This document shows positions 6,602 to 9,158 of a DNA stretch of 9,158 nt, piece by piece; within the stretch, counting starts at the first letter, position 1; each line of letters starts with the position of its first letter. Origin of the DNA: T1SED10-198M sp003554345 [NCBI: Candidatus Sumerlaeota bacterium] (GTDB lineage Bacteria; Sumerlaeota; T1SED10-198M); contig PWGE01000297.1 of NCBI GenBank assembly GCA_003554345.1, positions 1 to 9,158 on the forward strand, given 5' to 3'. Below the pieces are notes generated by a model. That model made no database searches and was not told the DNA's origin. It saw only the letters and a program-made list of their open reading frames with translations. Both the position numbers and the translations under genes were made by a program.

Positions 6602-6610
6602 ATTGTAACA
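6602..6610 (-). promoter_or_regulatory. Possible extended -10 promoter before the zinc-ribbon gene
   Basis: TGTTACAAT on the minus strand matches an extended -10 element (TGn plus TACAAT, one mismatch to TATAAT). It lies 27 bases before the ATG at 6574, in the 75-base gap after comEA, the longest gap in the window. No -35 hexamer is found at 16-18 bases; a TGGACA occurs 26 bases away, which is too far. If real, it would let the unusual gene block be transcribed separately from leuS-comEA. Confidence 0.3.
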
Positions 6611-6649
6611 CAAAAACTTTTATATGCAGAGGTTGTCCAGTAATTTTCG

Positions 6650-7087
6650 CTATAATTCTAACTGATTTTTGATTTTTTGTAAAGTTTTTTCTCCAATTCC
6701 ACTGATATTTATAAGTTCATCTACAGTTTTGAAAGGTCCATTAATCTCTCGATACTCAATGATAGCCTGTGCTCTTACCGGACCTATGCCAGGCAACTGC
6801 TGCAATTCAAGAGAACTTGCCGTATTAATATTCAGCTTGAGATGGCCGGAAACAGATCTATCTTCCTCAAGTGCCACTGTTTGGAGAGGTGGGGAAACTT
6901 CAGGAGTATGAGCAGCCTGAAAAGGAAGGGCGGTCCTCTCTATTCCCTGCTGCTCTCTTGAGGAAACACTGAGCAATTCTACCTGGCGTTCATGACTTCG
7001 TTGTTGACGAAATTCTATCAATAAAACCGTTAGTACCAGAATTATCAAAAAAAGGGGAACAGCTGGAAATGAATATCTTTTTTTCAT
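6650..7087 (-). CDS. comEA: ComEA-like membrane-anchored helix-hairpin-helix DNA-binding protein
   Basis: This 145-residue protein matches the ComEA domain layout. It has a short basic N-terminus, one transmembrane helix (about 9-25), a polar Ser/Pro/Gln-rich linker (about 27-82), and a tandem helix-hairpin-helix domain opening with LNINTAS (85-91). The two hairpins carry LPGIG (98-102) and ISGIG (128-132), and GPFKTVDEL lies between them. In naturally transformable bacteria ComEA binds incoming double-stranded DNA on the outer face of the cytoplasmic membrane, through backbone contacts of the GIG hairpins. Related proteins exist in species not known to be competent, so competence is possible but not shown here; no comEC or other competence gene is in the window. 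Its ATG overlaps the leuS stop (ATGA), implying translational coupling. The domain call is secure; the role is less so. Confidence 0.9.
   Translation of the reverse strand: MKKRYSFPAVPLFLIILVLTVLLIEFRQQRSHERQVELLSVSSREQQGIERTALPFQAAHTPEVSPPLQTVALEEDRSVSGHLKLNINTASSLELQQLPGIGPVRAQAIIEYREINGPFKTVDELINISGIGEKTLQKIKNQLEL
7084..7087 (-). other. ATGA stop-start overlap between leuS and comEA
   Basis: The last leuS codons and the comEA start share ATGA on the minus strand. Only a weak GTGGT precedes it, so comEA translation probably depends on ribosomes finishing leuS. Confidence 0.7.
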
Positions 7088-9158
7088 TTTACCACTATGT
7101 TGACCAGTTTATCGGGAACAAATATTTTTTTCACAATGTCCTTACCTGAAATATAGCGCTGTATTTTTTCATCCTTTTGAACAAGCTCCCAGACTTCTTC
7201 TTCAGACATATTGCGGGATACCGTCATTTTGCTGCGTATTTTTCCATTAACCTGAACCACCATTTCAACATCATCCATACTGAGGAATTCTCTGTTATAT
7301 TCAGGCCAGGAATAATTATCAAGCGGTTCCTTATAACCACTTTTTTCCCAGAGTTCAGATACCACATGGGGAATAAAAGGAAAAGCCATAATCATGCTCC
7401 ATTGAAGTGCCTTTGCAAATATTTTCCTTTCATTATCCGTTTGAGGAGAATAGCCACCAAGATAGTTAACTAATTCCATAATTGCGGCAACACACGTATT
7501 AAAATGATATCGTTTCTCCATATTATCCGTCACTTTTTTCAACGTGCTATGCATCATATACAATAATTCTTTTTCACGTTTTTCCCCACCACCATACTCT
7601 TCTTGACCACCAGACTGCTGTATGAGGGGAATATTACCATGAATCAATCGCCAGAATCGATTAATGAATCGAAAACATCCTTCCACCCCGGAGTCCAGCC
7701 ACTCGAGATCTTTCTCAGGAGGTGCGGCAAAAAGAATAAACAGCCGGGCAGTATCCGCCCCATATTTTTCAATGATGTATCCCGGATCCACAGTATTCCC
7801 AAGAGATTTTGACATTTTTGCTCCATCTTTTGTCACCATTCCCTGGGTCAAAAGATGGGTAAAGGGCTCATCAATTTCAGTCAACCCTATATCACGCAGG
7901 ACTTTTGTAAAAAAACGTGCATAGAGCAAATGCAGGATAGCATGCTCTATACCCCCGATATAATTATCGACAGGACACCAGTAATCCACCTTTGCTTTAT
8001 TAAAAGGGGCTCGGGTATTTTGATTATCACAGTAACGAAAAAAGTACCAGGAAGAGTCCACAAAAGTATCCATAGTATCCATTTCTCTTTGCCCATTTCC
8101 CCCACAGCATGGACATGAAACATCCCGGAAGGAGTCAGAAGTTTCCAGGGGATTACCAACTCCTGAAAACTCCACATCAAGGGGAAGTTCAACAGGAAGA
8201 TCTTCTTCAGGAACAGGAACTATGCCACACTTTTCACAGTGGACTACAGGGATAGGGGTGCCCCAGTATCTCTGACGACTGATGAGCCAGTCCCGGAGCT
8301 TATACTGTACGGTCTCCCGTCCCTTTTCCACTTTCTCCAGTTTCCGGGTAATTTCTTTTCGGGCATCTTCGCTGGGCAAACCCGAAAATTCTTCTGAAGC
8401 AAGGAGTATCCCTTCCTCTTCATAAGCAGCTTCCAGCGATTCGTCAGCAGACCCATCTTCTGATATAACCTGACGAACGGGAATATTATATTTCTGGGCA
8501 AACTCATAATCACGCTGATCATGTGCAGGAACAGACATGATGATACCGGTCCCGTACTCCATAAGCACAAAATTAGCAGTATAGATGGGTATTTTCTCAC
8601 CGGTCAGAGGGTGAAGAGCATATTCATCCAGAAATATACCTTCCTTCCCTTCAGCCCCACGGATATGTTTCTCCTCTTTGAGTGTTTTTTCAACAAATTC
8701 CTTAACCTCTCTTTCTTTTTCTTTTCCTTCCACAAGCTCCTTTACAAGTGGATGTTCAGGAGCAATCACCACATATGTCACCCCAAAGAGAGTATCAGGA
8801 CGGGTGGTAAAGATAGGCAAAGGCCGATTATCTTTCGCCAGCCGAAAGTAGATTTCGGTACCATAGCTTTTACCAATCCAGTTCCTCTGCTGAAGCTTCA
8901 CCTTCTCAGGCCAATTGGCAAGAATCTGTAAGTCATCAAGCAATTCATCGGCATAAGCGGAAATCCTGAAAAACCACTGCTCCAGATCTTTTAGAACCAC
9001 TTCCGACTCACACCGCCAGCATCGATTCTCTTCTACCTGTTCATTTGCCAGAACAGTATCACAGGCAGGACACCAGTTAATAGCAGCTTTTTTCTTATAA
9101 GCCAGCCCTTTTTTATACATTTGCAGAAAAATCCATTGATTCCAATGATAATACTCTG
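7084..9158 (-). CDS. leuS: Leucyl-tRNA synthetase LeuS, 5' end cut off by the window edge
   Basis: LeuRS is a class I synthetase that charges tRNA(Leu) with leucine in the cytoplasm and edits mischarged products. About 690 C-terminal residues are visible. The frame continues upstream of the internal Met at 9120 to the window end, where [20 protein letters not shown] matches the family, so that Met is not the start. Visible landmarks: the zinc-binding CPAC and CWRC pairs; the CP1 editing domain with TTRPDTLFG and [32 protein letters not shown] and [18 protein letters not shown]; the KMSKS loop at 7804-7818; the anticodon-binding helices; and the C-terminal domain ([10 protein letters not shown]). 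The N-terminal HIGH motif lies outside the window. No editing-site residue looks missing. Its stop overlaps comEA. It is a standard bacterial-type enzyme with no sign of transfer. Confidence 0.97.
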   Translation of the reverse strand, partial: EYYHWNQWIFLQMYKKGLAYKKKAAINWCPACDTVLANEQVEENRCWRCESEVVLKDLEQWFFRISAYADELLDDLQILANWPEKVKLQQRNWIGKSYGTEIYFRLAKDNRPLPIFTTRPDTLFGVTYVVIAPEHPLVKELVEGKEKEREVKEFVEKTLKEEKHIRGAEGKEGIFLDEYALHPLTGEKIPIYTANFVLMEYGTGIIMSVPAHDQRDYEFAQKYNIPVRQVISEDGSADESLEAAYEEEGILLASEEFSGLPSEDARKEITRKLEKVEKGRETVQYKLRDWLISRQRYWGTPIPVVHCEKCGIVPVPEEDLPVELPLDVEFSGVGNPLETSDSFRDVSCPCCGGNGQREMDTMDTFVDSSWYFFRYCDNQNTRAPFNKAKVDYWCPVDNYIGGIEHAILHLLYARFFTKVLRDIGLTEIDEPFTHLLTQGMVTKDGAKMSKSLGNTVDPGYIIEKYGADTARLFILFAAPPEKDLEWLDSGVEGCFRFINRFWRLIHGNIPLIQQSGGQEEYGGGEKREKELLYMMHSTLKKVTDNMEKRYHFNTCVAAIMELVNYLGGYSPQTDNERKIFAKALQWSMIMAFPFIPHVVSELWEKSGYKEPLDNYSWPEYNREFLSMDDVEMVVQVNGKIRSKMTVSRNMSEEEVWELVQKDEKIQRYISGKDIVKKIFVPDKLVNIVVK

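Noticed and set aside
9118-9120. ATG at 9120 as the start of LeuRS
   Set aside because: The frame remains open upstream and reads family-typical residues to the window edge; the catalytic HIGH region must lie further upstream.

Overview
The window is a bacterial chromosomal segment in which every gene I can support lies on the minus strand. Transcription therefore runs from high to low coordinates. The order of transcription is: leuS (leucyl-tRNA synthetase, 5' end outside the window), comEA-like gene, exported zinc-ribbon protein, small protein A, 1042-residue repeat lipoprotein, 45-residue membrane microprotein, small protein B (a paralogue of A), CPBP intramembrane protease, and purB (adenylosuccinate lyase, 3' end outside the window). 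Gaps are tiny: the longest gene-free stretch is about 75 bases, and two junctions are 4-base ATGA overlaps. The layout looks like one long operon or two overlapping ones. I see no rRNA, tRNA, CRISPR array, insertion sequence, phage gene or convincing terminator.

Organism: base composition is AT-rich by eye. The long exported lipoprotein, its relaxed lipobox (F-A-T-G-C), and the signal-peptide protein next to it point to a bacterium with an elaborate envelope, probably a diderm. A spirochaete is my best guess, but this rests on the lipobox and protein style only and is weak. LeuRS and PurB are both of ordinary bacterial type and show no sign of transfer.

Housekeeping flanks: leuS and comEA are coupled by an ATGA overlap on one side. 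The CPBP protease and purB are coupled the same way on the other side. PurB keeps the catalytic residue numbering of the Bacillus subtilis enzyme, which fixes its start.

The middle (about 1474 to 6574) is the unusual part: five genes with no function I can name. They encode an exported acidic protein with a four-cysteine zinc ribbon, two mutually related helical proteins of about 140 residues with basic tails, a very large lipoprotein, and a 45-residue single-span membrane protein. The lipoprotein is built from twelve degenerate repeats whose marker aromatic residue recurs almost exactly every 72 residues. The two paralogues bracket the lipoprotein and microprotein. This arrangement suggests an undescribed envelope-associated assembly with cytoplasmic, membrane and periplasmic parts. 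That function is inference; the architecture is read directly from the sequence.
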